64,000 bases of DNA from Stratiolaelaps scimitus (lineage: Eukaryota > Arthropoda > Arachnida > Mesostigmata > Laelapidae): positions 11,545,501 through 11,609,500 of the forward strand of contig JABWDB010000007.1 in NCBI GenBank assembly GCA_019614645.1, written 5' to 3'. The position numbers and the translations under genes are program-made. Each line of letters opens with the position of its first letter. The first letter of the stretch is position 1. Of the stretch, positions 62,001-64,000 are shown piece after piece. Under the pieces are notes generated by a model. That model did not search any database. It saw nothing but the letters and a program-made list of their open reading frames with translations, and was not told the origin of the DNA.

Positions 62001-64000
62001 TGGACAGAGTTCCTCCAGACTGTCATAAATACCTGACCTCGTCGGATTTACCACCATAGGTAAACCCAACTGTGAAAATGGCGGCTATACTCGAAACAGC
62101 AGGGCATGCGCATATTTTTGTTGGCAAGGCTATTAACAACTGATTATGTGGTACGTTTTCTGATGCTGTTCTAACGAACTAGCCTCTAGTTCATCACAGC
62201 GTTTTGTGCTGCCATCCAATCTGCGCCGGCGACAGACACGGCTTCCACTAGTGTTCAACATCACCAACGAGTTTTCTAGTCGTTTCATAGAAAATGAATA
62301 CGACCCTTTTCATGCTGATTCGTAAGTGATGTCTGACACGTTCGCGTATGCATCGCTGGTCGTAGGTCAACATCGATATGGCTCTTGGCTGTGGAGCTAG
62401 CAAACAGGATAGACGAAATCCTATTGTCAGGTCGCTCCCTTTCGGATCGCCTCTGTGGACTTAATGTAAATAATATGTTTGTACCGTTTACGGAAATCTA
62501 GCTGGACCTTTTAGCGCTTTACGAAGCATCAAGTCTCGCGCATGAGTCTGATACGAGCATATGCTACGCCGCTCGGTGTATCGAGCTGATCAAGGGTCGC
62601 TAGCGTGTTACTGAAACGCTGTCAGAGGAACGTAATCGGCGCGGGAGCTTAAGGTCTCGATGGCCTTCAACACAGGCTGCTTTATCCTCTAAAAATCTGT
62701 CTTATCATAGTGACCATGTGAATCGGTCCCTTTATGAGCGTTTGTCCTAAAAGACGACTGGAGGCACCCATTGGAATGATTATTTTCGATGGTGAGGTGA
62801 TAAGAACGCGGACACGTCGCAAAAAGCACGGCGAAGTTTACAAGCGAACTTTCTGTTCACCTGCATATTGTATCATCAGCTCATCGGACGTAGCTTCCCT
62901 GAAGTTTTTTGCTTAGCAGTCAGTTCGGCTCGCCTAAGGCGTAACCTAATGCCAACCTAAGCGTGCCTCTCTGCTGGCACCAACAGCGTGGGGCTCCATC
63001 TAACCACAGTGGCACGTCTAAAAAAGTAGTTTCCTTATTTTTACGATAGCTACCAGTGTGCGCTGCCGCTGAAACCTATCTAAGTGGACGGTAAATACTA
63101 TGGGATGGTAAACTAACGTGTGGCCAGGTGATTCGTGCGGCGAAACCTTGACTCGTGTCACGTGCCCTCATGCTGATGAGACTCCGTAAAGCACTCTCGA
63201 GTGTTGCAACTATTTGGTCATTGTCAATCTCCAATAGACAATTCCAGTTCCATTTGTGATCCGCTTTGCCCTGTAGAGATCATGTTGGTTAAGTCAAATC
63301 ACTCAGTTGTAAGCATTTGTATATGACCCGTTACTCTAGCGTCCCTCGTAACGCGGTGCTATTCATATCCTAACAAGCATAAAAAACAACGACGACTACG
63401 ACAACAACAACAACCACAACTATTACCGGCGTATGTACAAACGACAATTACAATCAACAGAGAGAGGGAGAGAGAGTTACCAATATAGATTTCTCCCAAG
63501 ATACTACTCTAATCACATGATTACTATTACTCCTGCATGGTGGTACGCATCGTTGTCGCCGAGCAACCACATCAACACAACTAATTATGTCGTTATTACT
63601 AGATTAGCTGCTAGGAGGCATAGCGAATTAGATCCGTATCACGAGTCATCAGTGTCTCACAAGGGCCTGTCTTCGCTTGCACGCTGGGTCACATGCTCGA
63701 TTCGCCTGAACAACTTATTCTGCTAGGCCTACTAGGGCGACTGCAGTCTGCTGCTATTACCATTTACTCGCTACTATTATTAGTTCTGCCTCGTTGTTTT
63801 CCGAAAGAGAGAGAGAGAGAGCAATGAGTGTTTCTTGGTTGGCTGGTTGGATAAGGCGACATGAATTTAGGTCTGTTTCTCCCTTTAAGGCTACTCAGTG
63901 TTTGCCTGAGACGTCTCGCGATTGATTACCGGCGGCAGATATCCTATGATAGTGTTGTCAGTTACGCCAGTAGGACCGCGCCGATCATCATCATCTAGTC
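57547..64000. other. Non-coding stretch to the window end
   Basis: No supportable exon. The stretch includes (CT)n/(TA)n at 59002-59058, a CTG run near 60278-60293, GA tracts near 61961-61973, 63460-63475 and 63806-63820 and an AAC run near 63396-63412. Open frames at 59.4-59.9 and 60.4-60.8 kb exist on both strands without splice or family support. If the 52.75-kb exon is the first coding exon of a gene, this is most likely its large first intron. Confidence 0.4.
59002..59058. repeat. Compound (CT)n-(TA)n microsatellite
   Basis: A CT run leads into TA units with CG-containing interruptions, about 57 nt. Confidence 0.9.

Noticed and set aside
1..64000. CRISPR arrays, rRNA, intact retroelements or viral genes
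   Set aside because: No regularly spaced repeats, no rRNA-like sequence and no polymerase, integrase or capsid motifs were seen in any frame.

Overview
This is an intron-rich eukaryotic nuclear window. Short exons with GT-AG boundaries are separated by kilobase introns, and (TA)n, (GA)n, (CA)n and trinucleotide microsatellites are frequent. No bacterial-style operon is visible. The codons, the Gln/Ser/His-rich exons and the CAAC-ATG start context suggest an arthropod. A parasitiform mite or other chelicerate is my guess, and nothing here proves it.

9.5-20.6 kb, + strand: seven exons form one phase-consistent open frame of about 664 codons. I assign them to a Neuron navigator (NAV / UNC-53 / sickie) orthologue, a family of microtubule- and actin-associated proteins that guide axon and cell migration. 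Two matches decide this. The first exon carries the family's Ser-rich SLDD...SVSSG..SDT element. The last carries the start of the NAV coiled coil (GSTLSLVSTTSSMYS, then an acidic/basic heptad region ending TAQLTTN). Exons coding for the N-terminal CH domain, the rest of the coiled coil and the AAA+ module were not found, so this is the middle of a larger gene.

20.6-52.7 kb: about 32 kb with no exon I can defend. It holds microsatellites, some GC-rich blocks and short repeats. It may be one large NAV intron or may include intergenic DNA.

52.75-53.94 kb, + strand: a 396-codon ATG-initiated exon with a good donor encodes a Ser-rich, probably disordered protein segment with three Tyr motifs (YATL, YATL, YGTI) and a Cys-rich end. 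I do not recognise the family. It is either the first coding exon of a separate gene or an alternative first exon of the NAV locus. It ends in the same phase (0) as the last NAV exon, so both could splice to one acceptor.

53.9-64 kb: no confident exon. One weak candidate lies at 57.4 kb. The rest looks like intron with simple repeats. No rRNA, convincing tRNA, CRISPR array or intact transposon was seen.
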